DNA of 64,000 nucleotides from the NCBI GenBank assembly GCA_040218045.1, contig JAVJQA010000004.1, positions 66,502-130,501 of the forward strand, read 5' to 3'. Of the stretch, positions 33,373-44,800 are shown one piece after another; the stretch's first letter is position 1; every line of letters begins with the position of its first letter. Below the pieces are notes generated by a model. The model searched no databases. It had not been told where the DNA came from and saw only the letters and a program-made list of their open reading frames with translations. Made by a program: the position numbers and the translations under genes. This stretch comes from Marinoscillum sp040218045. Its GTDB lineage: Bacteria > Bacteroidota > Bacteroidia > Cytophagales > Cyclobacteriaceae.

Positions 33373-36300
33373 ATGAAACACTTATCCTATTTATTCATTG
33401 CATGTTTCACCCTAGTTGGCTTCACCACCATGGCACAAACCAATGTGGGGGGTGCTCTTAGTACCAATACTACGTGGACACTGGCCAATTCACCTTATAC
33501 TGTTACAAGCTCTGTCACTGTGAATATCGGAGTTACCCTTACAGTTGAATCAGGCGTGGAAGTAAAATTTAACACGGGCACCAATGTAAAAGTACTTGGA
33601 ACGCTGACAGCCAATGGAGCCACATTCACTTCTCTCCAGGAAAGCCCTGCTGCAGGTGATTGGCTTGGCATAAGTGGGGGGAACAGTACCAGTGGTGCAA
33701 CTGAGATCAATTTAACAGACTGTCAGGTACAATACGCTGTGGATGGAATATACCTCAATGAGGGCCGCGGATTCGTTACCTTGACCAACTCCTCTATTAC
33801 CAACTGTAGTCAGTATGGAATACAAGGTGGAAATATCTATTTGGACAGTGAATCTACCATAACTGCTTCCAACCTTACCATATCAAATGTCGGCGCTAAC
33901 TACCCCGCCATCTACGGCAACAAAACCGTATTCGATATCAACAACTCCAACATAACTGGTGGAAGCATAGCCATCCATTTGAATGGTGTACACAACACCG
34001 TACCAACAGATACCTCTTCTGTAACCAATACTAGCTTAAGCTCTTCACTCGGCACAGGACTTTACCTTCAGAACAATGCTCATATCAAGCTTTCGGGTAA
34101 CACCATTACGGGAAACAATTACCCGATCACCTATGGCAATCGATCACAATTGATCATCGAATCTGCCAACACATACTCTGGTAATACTTATAACTACATT
34201 CGGTTCGAACCAAGTACATTTCAAGTGGATGGTGACATGACCGTTACTGCCTCTGTACTTCCTTACTTGTTCAGCACACTAGATGTAAATGCTGGAGCGA
34301 CCCTCACAATAGAAGAAGGTGCCGTATTTAAATCAAAATATTATGGACAGATAACCGTAAAAGGACAATTGAATGTAAATGGTACGAGCGATAAAAAAGT
34401 CACCTTTACTTCAGAAAGTGATGACACAGTAATCGGCGATACAAATGGGGATGGCAACAACTCAACTGCCGATGGTACCAGGTGGTACGGTATTACTTTC
34501 GAAGACGGTAGCAGTGCTGCATCGAGTATAAACTATGCAAACATCCACTGGGCGAAAAGCTCATCAGCCCATGGAGCAATATCCTGTTTCAACTCCTCTC
34601 CAACCATTACCAACTGTAACATCACCAATGCACAGTACGGAGCATATTTCAAAGATGCTGCTGGTGGAACATTTAGCAACAACACTATAGGCAGTAGCGA
34701 GATCACCCCTGTGGCCATGTCTTTTGAGGCTAACCCTTCCTTTTCAGATAATACGTTCTCTACTTCGGACAACCAGTATGATGCCATAGGCTTATTAGGG
34801 GGCACCATGACAACAAGTGGATCCATCATCCAAAGAGATTTTACGGACATACCCAATGTTTCTTACGTGCTACTCGCCTCCATTACGGTGCCGGATGGAA
34901 TTACACTTACGATTAACCCTGGAGTAGTGATTAAAGCGTTGAGCGGACAAGAGATAAAGGTTGAAGGTACGCTAAACGCTACTGGAGCAGCCGAGGCGCC
35001 AATTGTTTTCACCTCAGTGAACGATGACAACTTTGGAAATCCAAATGACACAAGAAATGATGGTAACGATCAAATCCCGTCCATTGGCAACTTTGGAGGA
35101 TTCTACTTTACGGAAACAAGTGTTAACTCAGTGCTGGATTCAACATTGATTAAGTTTGCCAACAATCGCAATGATTTTGATCCGAATGCTGGTAGTACTC
35201 AATACTATGATGGAGCGGTAAGTATCTCAGGCACAGATATAACGATCAACGATGCCACAATTACAGATGCCAACTTTGGCATAGTCATGCGTAATAGCTC
35301 TTCTACTATCACCAATTCTGAAATCGTAAATACGGTGAAAGCACCATTACGAATATCCCTGTCTTCTACCCCAACACTGACAGACCTCACCTTTACTAGC
35401 GTAGGTTGGAAGGGTATTGCTATTCTTGATGAGTACGTGACTTACAACGCCAGCCTTGGTAAGAGAAATGTGGCTGGTCTTGACAACATCACCTATATCA
35501 TTACAGGCCTGCGGATAGAAAATGGAGCTGAAGTCACCATCACTGAAGGATTGAACATCAAGGTAGATCAATACTCTAACATCGATGTATATGGAGGCCT
35601 AAAAGTATCTGGCACCTTGGATGAGCCGGTCATCTTCACCTCCCTAGCGGATGACAATGTAGGAGCTAGCAGTGACCCAACAGATAATGACACAGAAGGA
35701 AACGGAAACGCCACAGACCCGAACTCCAGAAAATGGGGTGGTATCCTATATCAGGGCACAAGTGATGATGCATTTTCAGCGGTAGCGCATGCAGAGTTTT
35801 GGTATGGTGGCTATAACAAAGCACCGATCACACACATCAATGCTGCCGCACCAGTATCAAATGTCACCATCAAGTATGCTTACGCTTATGGAATGTATTT
35901 TGAGAACAATAGTACACCTGTAATCGATAGTGTCTTTATCCAAAGTTCATCATCCGACCCCATTGCGATTTCGTTTTTTGCCAACCCTACTTTTACTCGG
36001 ATGTCATTTGATGCCAATAGTTCCAATGGACTGAGGCTGATTGAATCCACGCTTTCGTCCAATGCCACTGTACGCAAGCGAGACATAGCCGGTATCAATA
36101 ACATCGCTTATATATTGGGTTCGTTGGATGTAAACTCCGGAGCTACCCTTACTGTGCAGCCCGGTGTGGTTTTCAAATTGCCAAGCTCACAAATCAATGT
36201 CTATGATGGCCGAATCGTTGCTGTAGGTACAACTTCAGAAAAGATCATCTTTACAAGTACGGCCGATGACAGCCGTGGTGGTGATACCAACAATGATGGT

Positions 36301-38880
36301 AATGGCTCTGTGCCAAATCCCGGCCACTGGGGTGGAATAGATACTTACTCAACTGCACTCCAAAGTCATTTCCAGCATTGTGAGTTCCGATACGGAGGAT
36401 CGGGCCGGGAAGGCGCTCCAAAGTATGAACCATACAGACCTCATCTCAGCTCTCAAGATAACAACCTACTTGTAGAAGATTGTCTAATCCAGCTAAACAG
36501 TTCCATGGCATTAGGAAGTTATGGCACATCCACCGCTACCTATAGACGCAACCGAATAGAGAACCTTTGCAATTCGTGCTCACCAGTACACATGAGCATG
36601 TTTGCCAATCCCACTTTCACAGACAATACAGTAGAAAACATTGGCCGATTTGCCATCGAGATCAGGGATGAAACATTTACACAGAATGCCACCATGCCAT
36701 TCCGATCATTCGCAGGTGTGGACAGCATCACCTACGTTATCAGTGATATCAATATCGCATCAGGCACTACCATCACCATACCTGCTGGTATGATCTTTAA
36801 GCATGGCACCATAGATGTAGAAGGAAATCTTCAGGTTTTAGGTACGGAGTCCGATCCAGTTGTATTTACTTCGTTGAGCGATGATACTTATGGCAGACCA
36901 CTGGATACAGAATTGAACGGTGAACCTACCAGCCACCCAAGAGGCAGTCAATATGGAGATCACTTTATCGATTTCTACAACATCAGCGATGACAACAGCC
37001 TTGTGGAGTATACTATATTTAGAAATGGTGGAATTCAAAATTCAAGTAACAGTAACGGAGCCATCAAATTACAATCTGCTTCGCCAACTATTCGAAACAA
37101 CACCTTTATTCACTGTGATGAAGGCATTGCCTGTACAGGATTGTCACAACCAAAGTTGACTAACAACCTGTTTAAGGACCTGGACCGTGCACCATTCTCA
37201 ACATCCATTGTCGCATTCCCTACTACCATGGTGGACAATCAGATAGAGGGCTCTACCTGGAAGGGTATTAGAATCGTTGACGAAACGTTGACGCAAGACA
37301 CTACCCTTGTAAGAAGAACATTTGCTGGGAACGACAACATACCATACATCTTTGGCGCATACACCATAGGTACTGGTGTCAAGTTGAGTGTTGACCCAGG
37401 TTTGGTACTCAAATTTGGTGGTATTTATTATGGCTCTAATAACGGCTACTCAGGGTCGATGCGTGTATATGGCTCATTGGATGCTCAGGGAAATGCAGAT
37501 AGTACCATTGTTTTCACCGAACTGGCTGATGATTTCTATGGCGGAGATACGTATACGACTCGTTCTCCATCTTTGAATTATGGCACTGTGAGAGGGTGGA
37601 GTGGAGTCACTTTCGAAAATGAGTCGTCTGATGCGCTATCGAATATCGCTCACGCCATTGTAAAAAGAGGCACCTACGGCATCAAACTCAACAGTGCCTC
37701 TCCGACCCTCTCGGAAATCGCGTTTATTGAAAATGACAATTTTGGCATTGATATGTCAGGGGCGTCAAACCCAATCGTTACTAGTTGTGACTTCATAGAC
37801 AATGGTCAGTCTCATGAATCCTATGGAGCTGTGAACAATACAGGTAGTTTCACCGTGGATGTGACAGGCTCATGGTGGGGCAAAAATTCGGGGCCATATC
37901 ACGCCACGCTTAATCCAACAGGTACCGGACAAAATACCTTTGGAAACCTTGTGATTGACCCATGGACAACAGACAATTCTTTGAACCCAGTAACGGGAGA
38001 TATCAGCTTAAATGGTAGGGTAACTGCCTTCGATGCAGCGCTTGGGTTACAGTCCGTAGCTAGTTTAATTACGCTTAATGATCGCCAAACACGAGCAGCA
38101 GATGTATCTGGGAATGAAACCATCTCAGCTATGGATGCTTCATACATTTTGCAATTCGCAGCTGGACTAATCACCTGGTTCCCGGCTGAAGCCGAGAATA
38201 AACGTGTTGATCAGGAGTGGGTTAGCACATACTCAAACATAGAGGTGACACTGGAACCAGTAGAGGTTGAAGATATCCACAGTACATTGGAGATTCCACT
38301 TTATGTAAACAATGTAAAAGATCTGTATGCTTTTGAGTCCATTATTGAGCTTGACGAACAATTGGAGTTTGTAAGTTTCCAACAGGAAGGTTGGCTCGAA
38401 ACAAGTCTTGTGTCAAACTTCATCGAAGATAAAAATGAGGTGAGACTGACCTTTGCAGAAATTAACGCCAAGCAACAAGATGCACTGCTGGGTACGCTCA
38501 TACTGGAAATCAAAGAAGGTACTACAGCACCAGAACTTAAAGTAGCGCTCAACAAGGTGATTGGAAACGAAAGCAATGTCACCAACCTCGCAACCTCAGC
38601 TACGGTACGCGTACTTGCTAATGTTCTCAATGCAGCGCAGCGTAAGGAGCTATCAATATATCCTAACCCTATAGCATCTGAAGTCACCGTCATCCCGGCA
38701 TTTCATGGGAGCTATCTACTGGAAATGATTGATCTTAAAGGTGCCACGGTATATAGAACCAATGCAAGTGGAGAGTTGCAATTGAATGTAAGCGAACTAA
38801 GCCTGGAAAATGGTACATATATTCTCCGACTCTCGGATGGTCAGAAATCCTTTGAGGAAAAATTGATCATCAATCAATAA
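33373..38880 (+). CDS. Secreted right-handed beta-helix protein with dockerin-like and cohesin-like domains and T9SS sorting domain
   Basis: An 1835-residue secreted protein. Signal peptide 1-21 (ends MAQT). Residues about 25-1530 consist of roughly seven modules of about 205 residues; each starts with an ITVPDGITLTINPGVV-type strand, then a V.G.L...G segment, a FTS..DD motif with a D/N-rich loop such as GDTNNDGNGS, and parallel beta-helix repeats. Next is a dockerin-like pair (1543-1603): DISLNGRVTAFD and DVSGNETISAMD, each with Asp/Ser/Asn ligands at positions 1, 3, 5 and Asp at 12. A cohesin-like beta-sandwich follows (about 1634-1746), then a type A T9SS domain (LSIYPNPIASEVTV to the end). 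The next gene, 10 bases on, encodes three cohesin-like domains. Confidence 0.85.
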   Translation: MKHLSYLFIACFTLVGFTTMAQTNVGGALSTNTTWTLANSPYTVTSSVTVNIGVTLTVESGVEVKFNTGTNVKVLGTLTANGATFTSLQESPAAGDWLGISGGNSTSGATEINLTDCQVQYAVDGIYLNEGRGFVTLTNSSITNCSQYGIQGGNIYLDSESTITASNLTISNVGANYPAIYGNKTVFDINNSNITGGSIAIHLNGVHNTVPTDTSSVTNTSLSSSLGTGLYLQNNAHIKLSGNTITGNNYPITYGNRSQLIIESANTYSGNTYNYIRFEPSTFQVDGDMTVTASVLPYLFSTLDVNAGATLTIEEGAVFKSKYYGQITVKGQLNVNGTSDKKVTFTSESDDTVIGDTNGDGNNSTADGTRWYGITFEDGSSAASSINYANIHWAKSSSAHGAISCFNSSPTITNCNITNAQYGAYFKDAAGGTFSNNTIGSSEITPVAMSFEANPSFSDNTFSTSDNQYDAIGLLGGTMTTSGSIIQRDFTDIPNVSYVLLASITVPDGITLTINPGVVIKALSGQEIKVEGTLNATGAAEAPIVFTSVNDDNFGNPNDTRNDGNDQIPSIGNFGGFYFTETSVNSVLDSTLIKFANNRNDFDPNAGSTQYYDGAVSISGTDITINDATITDANFGIVMRNSSSTITNSEIVNTVKAPLRISLSSTPTLTDLTFTSVGWKGIAILDEYVTYNASLGKRNVAGLDNITYIITGLRIENGAEVTITEGLNIKVDQYSNIDVYGGLKVSGTLDEPVIFTSLADDNVGASSDPTDNDTEGNGNATDPNSRKWGGILYQGTSDDAFSAVAHAEFWYGGYNKAPITHINAAAPVSNVTIKYAYAYGMYFENNSTPVIDSVFIQSSSSDPIAISFFANPTFTRMSFDANSSNGLRLIESTLSSNATVRKRDIAGINNIAYILGSLDVNSGATLTVQPGVVFKLPSSQINVYDGRIVAVGTTSEKIIFTSTADDSRGGDTNNDGNGSVPNPGHWGGIDTYSTALQSHFQHCEFRYGGSGREGAPKYEPYRPHLSSQDNNLLVEDCLIQLNSSMALGSYGTSTATYRRNRIENLCNSCSPVHMSMFANPTFTDNTVENIGRFAIEIRDETFTQNATMPFRSFAGVDSITYVISDINIASGTTITIPAGMIFKHGTIDVEGNLQVLGTESDPVVFTSLSDDTYGRPLDTELNGEPTSHPRGSQYGDHFIDFYNISDDNSLVEYTIFRNGGIQNSSNSNGAIKLQSASPTIRNNTFIHCDEGIACTGLSQPKLTNNLFKDLDRAPFSTSIVAFPTTMVDNQIEGSTWKGIRIVDETLTQDTTLVRRTFAGNDNIPYIFGAYTIGTGVKLSVDPGLVLKFGGIYYGSNNGYSGSMRVYGSLDAQGNADSTIVFTELADDFYGGDTYTTRSPSLNYGTVRGWSGVTFENESSDALSNIAHAIVKRGTYGIKLNSASPTLSEIAFIENDNFGIDMSGASNPIVTSCDFIDNGQSHESYGAVNNTGSFTVDVTGSWWGKNSGPYHATLNPTGTGQNTFGNLVIDPWTTDNSLNPVTGDISLNGRVTAFDAALGLQSVASLITLNDRQTRAADVSGNETISAMDASYILQFAAGLITWFPAEAENKRVDQEWVSTYSNIEVTLEPVEVEDIHSTLEIPLYVNNVKDLYAFESIIELDEQLEFVSFQQEGWLETSLVSNFIEDKNEVRLTFAEINAKQQDALLGTLILEIKEGTTAPELKVALNKVIGNESNVTNLATSATVRVLANVLNAAQRKELSIYPNPIASEVTVIPAFHGSYLLEMIDLKGATVYRTNASGELQLNVSELSLENGTYILRLSDGQKSFEEKLIINQ

Positions 38881-38890
38881 AACATCTGTC

Positions 38891-41800
38891 ATGATATATT
38901 TGATGAATAAATTATCAAGACTGAAGCCCGCATTTCTGGGGATATGCTTATGCATGTCCCTGGGGATGGTGCAGGCTCAGGTAACGGACATAGCAATAAT
39001 CGGCACCCAAGATTCCACAGGAGTTGAAGGTGATACGGTAAGGGTTCCGGTAATTGTAAGTGCAGATGGTCTAGCTGACGAAAACATCCTCGCATTTAAA
39101 TTAAGCTTCTATCACAGTGCTAATCTCAAACCCATCGGCTTTAGCACTGATGATTCGGCCATATCTGGTTGGAATTACAACACTAACATTACTTCTGACA
39201 ACAATTTCTCTTTTAGTGGTGCGGGTGTTACGGCAATTCAAATGGATTCAGCTGTATTGTTTTGGGTAGACTTTGAATTACAAGAAGTTTCCTCAAGTAC
39301 ATCAGGGAGTTACTACCTCACAGGATCGGATCATTACTTCAATGAGGGTGATTACAACATCACGATGATGGGAGCTAATTATGGACGGATTTCCATAACA
39401 AATATCCCTGACCTGACCGTAAGCGTCAATCCAAGCACCCTACTTCGTGGGGATTCGGCAGCTATCAATGTAAGCAACGGATCAGGTGAGTACACCTATA
39501 CACCTAGTGATCCCACCATAGCTTCGATTACTTCTGGCAACTACCTCCTGGCAGAGGCTCCTGGTGTCATTACCGTGAGGGTTGATGATGAAAATGCAGG
39601 ATCCGGGGTTTCCAATAATGTTGAAATCAGAGGGTTCAAGCTTTCTGGAGAATACCCCGAGGGCCCACATTATCAGAAAGACACCATTACCTTCCACATC
39701 ACCACAACAGATTTGAGTGATTTAGAGGTGTTGGCTGGGAGTTTTGAATTTTACGTATCGGGAGCGGAAGTACTTTCAGTTGACAATGTAGGTACGATTT
39801 TGGAATCAGTAGATATTGAAGTGGATAGTCTTGATGTAGATCGAAGAAAAGTAGCCTTTGCATCTGCTTCAACAATCTCTGGGACAGGTAACCTGGTGCG
39901 GGTAACCATTAAAACCACCAGTAACGGCACAGGGGTTTACTTTTCAGGAACCACCATTTTCAATGAAGACTTGGTGGGTGTTCATGGAAGTGCGTCCATC
40001 TCACTAAGCCCATTACCTACGCCAAATATTACTCCTGTCAGCTCTATACCCAACCCTATTTTACCAGGTAATATCATCAATTTTGATGTGAGTGGTGAGG
40101 TCGGCCCGGTTACCTGGAGCCTATCAGACCCTACGGTTGGCACTATTGATATGGATGGAGTGTTTACAGCCGAAAGGTCGGGTAAGTCCTCTATTGTTGT
40201 TGTGGACTCTCTTGGTGGAGAAGGCACTTATGGACCTTTGACAATAAAGGACGGAACCCTGGAAATAGCCAGTGAAGTAGCAGTATTTGCCAGTGACCAT
40301 CTCTTACCAATCAAGATAAGCGACCTGCCATCTGGTAGGGAATTGTTCGCTTTTGACTTCAAAGTAAGTATTGATACTTCAAAAATCACTTTTGTTGAAG
40401 TGGTTAAAGCGGGAAGTTTAACTGAAAATTATTCAATCGTTGCGAATAGTGCAGATCCCAGGCACATCAAAATAGTAGGTGCAGGAGATCAATCAATCTC
40501 CACATCTGGTGATTTGCTTTACTTCAAAGTCAACTTGAAACCCAGCTTTGTTTCAAGTTCTACCTATCTCTACTTTTCAGAGGTAAATTTGAATGAAGGA
40601 CTACCTGACCTACACCTAATCAATGGACAAGTCACCCCAGGTGATCCACCTCCTATAGCTGGCGACACCATGCTGACAATCCTGGAGGATGAGGTGTACT
40701 ATTTTGATGCTGAGGATTTCGCTTACTCACAACCTCAGGGTAAGCCTATGGCACGGGTTCAGATACAGTCAGGACCTACCAAAGGAACCTTGCTATACAA
40801 TGGCAGTGATGTGACTATTGACCAGATCATCCAGGTTGAAAACTTCGATCTTTTCAACTATCGTGCTCCCAAGGATTCGTCTGGTGATGACTATGCCAGC
40901 TTTTCTGTAAGGGTTGGTGATGCAGACTACTTTAGCAACAACACCGGGACAGTCACCTTTGACATCACGCCTGTCAACGACCCACCGCGCTTCAGTGTAG
41001 ACATAGACTCTATAGGAGTGGATGAGGACTTCACCGAGGATGTAAGCTTTACAGTATCTGCTACTGCCCCACCTCAGGAAGAAGGTGAGACGTACACTTA
41101 CTCAATTGAACCTGATGAGATCAGCTTTGCCATCATGAGCTTTGATGGTTCTACAGGCAATGTTTCATTCTCAGCTATTCAAGACAGCACGGGCACACAG
41201 GTGTTTAAGTTGTATGGCCATGATAGTCAGGCTGAGAACAACACTGATTCCATTTACTTCACATTTCACGTAGAAGCCATCAATGACCAGCCTGTAGCCT
41301 ACGACTCCACGTTTTCACTCAATGAAAATTCGGAAGTCGGCACTGTTGTTGGTCAGTTTGGTTCATCCGATGTAGACGGTGATGAACTCACATTTAGTCT
41401 GACTGAGGTAAGTTCAAATCTTGGCTTGGCCATAGACGCTTCCACCGGTGATGTAACCGTTTCGGACGTTTCTTTAATGGACTTTGAAACCAATCCATTG
41501 ATTGAACTGGAAGCCATTGCTTCTGATGGTGCACTGAGTGATACAGCAATCGTTACCATTAATCTCATTGATCAAAACGATGCTCCTCTGGTTGATAACC
41601 AAACTTTTGTCATTGCTGAAGACATAGCAACTGATGGAGATGTGGGCACTGTGGAGGCAGTAGATCAGGATGGAGATGCTTTAACCTATGACCTTACAGG
41701 AGGTAACGCTTCCGGCACCTTTGCTTTGGACGAGCTTGGCAACCTGACTGTAAATGACGCTTCGCTCATTGATTTTGAAACTGTAGCATCATATACATTG

Positions 41801-44800
41801 ACCATTGCAGTTTCTGATGGCACCAGTTCTTCGAACGCTGTAATAAGTGTAGAAGTAACTAATGTCAACGAAGCTCCTAGCCTGGATGATCGTACGCTTC
41901 AAGTCAATGAAAATGCGCCAAATGGATTTGTGGTCAGCAACCTGGCCACCACAGATCCTGATGGAGATGACTTAACCTATGCCATCCTTAGCGGAAATGA
42001 CCTGGGCGGATTTGCGTTGAACGCCTCATCTGGAAAACTTACTGTGCTCGACACGGAAGTCATGGATTTTGAGACCAACCCATCATTTACTCTGGAAGTG
42101 GAAGTATCCGATGGTCAACTTTCGGACACTGGTACCATCACCATAGCACTCAATGACCTGGATGAATCCATAAATCAAGCGCCACAGATCTCAAATCAGA
42201 CCTTGCAGTTGGATGAAAATGTGGCCGAAGGAACAGCTGTAGGCACCATATCCGCTGGAGATCCTAATGGGGACCCTATCACATTTAGCGTGGTGGCTGG
42301 CAATACAGAAGGTTCGTTTGAAGTAAACAGTGAAACGGGTGCAGTTACCTTGGCCACTGGCGCTCAGGTGGATTTTGAAACCCAGTCTACCTACGAAATG
42401 ACTGTGGAGGTAAGCGATGGATCTCTCAGTGCGCAAGGTGTCATCACCATTGAAATCAATGACCTCAATGAACAACCAACTTTAGCCGACGCTTCCTTTT
42501 CAATCAATGAAAACTCAGTGGTTGGCTTTTTGGTAGGTACGCTCACAGGGGACGATCCGGACGGTGATGTGCTGACCTATAGCATTAGTGCTGGTAACAG
42601 CCTGGGAGCATTTCTGATGGAAAATTCCACTGGAAAACTTCGAGTGGAAAATCAGGCGGCACTGGACTTTGAAACCACACCTATCTTCACCCTTACGGTA
42701 GAAGTATCTGATGGTGAATTGACCAATTCGGCCACTGTGACTGTTTCCCTAAACGACGTAGACGAATCCGTCAATCAAGCACCTCAAATACAGGATCAAT
42801 CCTTCACGGTGAGTGAATCGGCCAGTGCCAATACTTCACTCGGCACTATAGCAGCAGGAGATGCTGATGGTGACGCGCTGACGTTCTCTTTCTCAGGCAC
42901 CTCACGCTTTGAAGTGGATGCCAGTACAGGGGCGCTTACCCTGGTAGCTGCAGATTTGGATTTTGAGACAGAAGACACTTACACATTCACTGTAGAAGTG
43001 TCAGACGGTGCGCTCACGTCCTCCGCAATAATGACCGTAGAGGTACTGGATGAAAATGAAGCGCCTACCCTATCCGATGCAACTTTCGGCCTTCCGGAAA
43101 ACAGCATCAAAGGAACTGTGGTCGGCCAGCTTACCTTCAGTGATCCTGAAAATGATGTGCTGGACTTAAACATTACATCTGGTAACCAAAGTGAGGCCTT
43201 TGCAATCAATGCATCCGGTGAATTGGTGGTAAACACCAAAAGTGCATTGGATTTTGAAACTACTCCAACTTTCAGTCTGACAGTGCAAGCTACAGATGGG
43301 GCTTTTATTGTCTCTGCTGTTGTGGTTGTCAACCTGGAGGATGTAGATGAATCAGTCAATCAGGCACCTCAGATCGTTGCACAATCATTCTCTATAGAAG
43401 AAAATAGCGCTGGAGGAACGACTGTGGGTACAGTCATAGCCGAAGATCCTGATGATGATGGCATCACGTTTACGATTATTTCAGGTGATGAAACAGCATT
43501 TAGCATCGATGCAGCCACTGGAGAAATCACCGTGGTGGAAGGTGCTGACCTTGACTATGAAACATCGACAAACTATAGCTACAACGTACAGGTCAGTGAC
43601 GGTAGCTTAACAGCCAGTGCAGACATTACAATTCAAATTATTGATGTCGACGAGTCAGTAAATGCGGCCCCACAGATCAATGGACAGTCGTTCACTATCA
43701 ATGAAAACAGTATTGTTGGCACCTCTGTGGGGACTGTTGCTGCCAGTGACCCTGATGGGGACAACCTTACCTATACGATCACCTCAGGTGATACGGGGGC
43801 ATTTGAGCTGGATGCGAATACCGGAGCCTTAACTGTGGCTGACCAGTCACAGCTGGACTTTGAGACAACCCCTACTTTCAATCTGATTGTTAAAGTAAGT
43901 GATGGAGCACTATTTGCCTCGGCCAGTGTTGTGATCAACCTCAACGACATAGACGAAACAGTCAATCAGGCTCCACAGATCGTAGACCAGTCATTTGATA
44001 TTGATGAGAACAGTGCAAATGGTACTGAAGTAGGCACCGTAGCTGCCAGTGATATCGATGGTGATCCTTTGTCATATTCGATCACTGATGGCAGTGGAGC
44101 GTTTCAGATCGATGCTAACTCTGGGGTTATGACGGTTGCTGATCAGAGTCAGTTGGATTTTGAGACTACTACTTCGTTTAGCATAACTGTAGAGGTTAGC
44201 GATGGAGCATTGACTGCTTCTGCTACCATCACAGTGACGTTAAATGATATAGACGAAACAGTTAATCAGTCTCCACAGATCATAGACCAGTCATTCGATA
44301 TTGATGAGAACAGTGCAAATGGTACTGCGGTAGGCACCGTAGTTGCCAGTGATGCTGATGGTGATCCTTTGTCATATTCGATCACTGATGGTAGTGGAGC
44401 GTTCCAGATCGATGCTAGCTCTGGGGCTATGGCGGTAGCTGATCAGAGTCAGTTGGATTTTGAAACAACACCTTCATTTAGTATAACTGTAGAGGTTAGT
44501 GATGGAGCATTGACTGCTTCTGCCACCATGACCATTACACTAAATGATGTGGACGAAAATTCAGCTCCTGAAATCTCAGATCAGTCATTCACAATCGATG
44601 AGAACAGTCCAAACGGATCGATAGTGGGTACTGTGGTAGCTAGTGACCCTGAAAGTGATGTCCTGACTTTTACGATACTTTCAGGAAACGATCTTGGTGG
44701 GTTTGATTTAGATCAAAGTAGTGGAGTGCTTACCGTAGCAGATGTTAATGTCCTTGATTTTGAAACTACACCTTCGTTTAGTATTACGGTTGAGGTTTCT

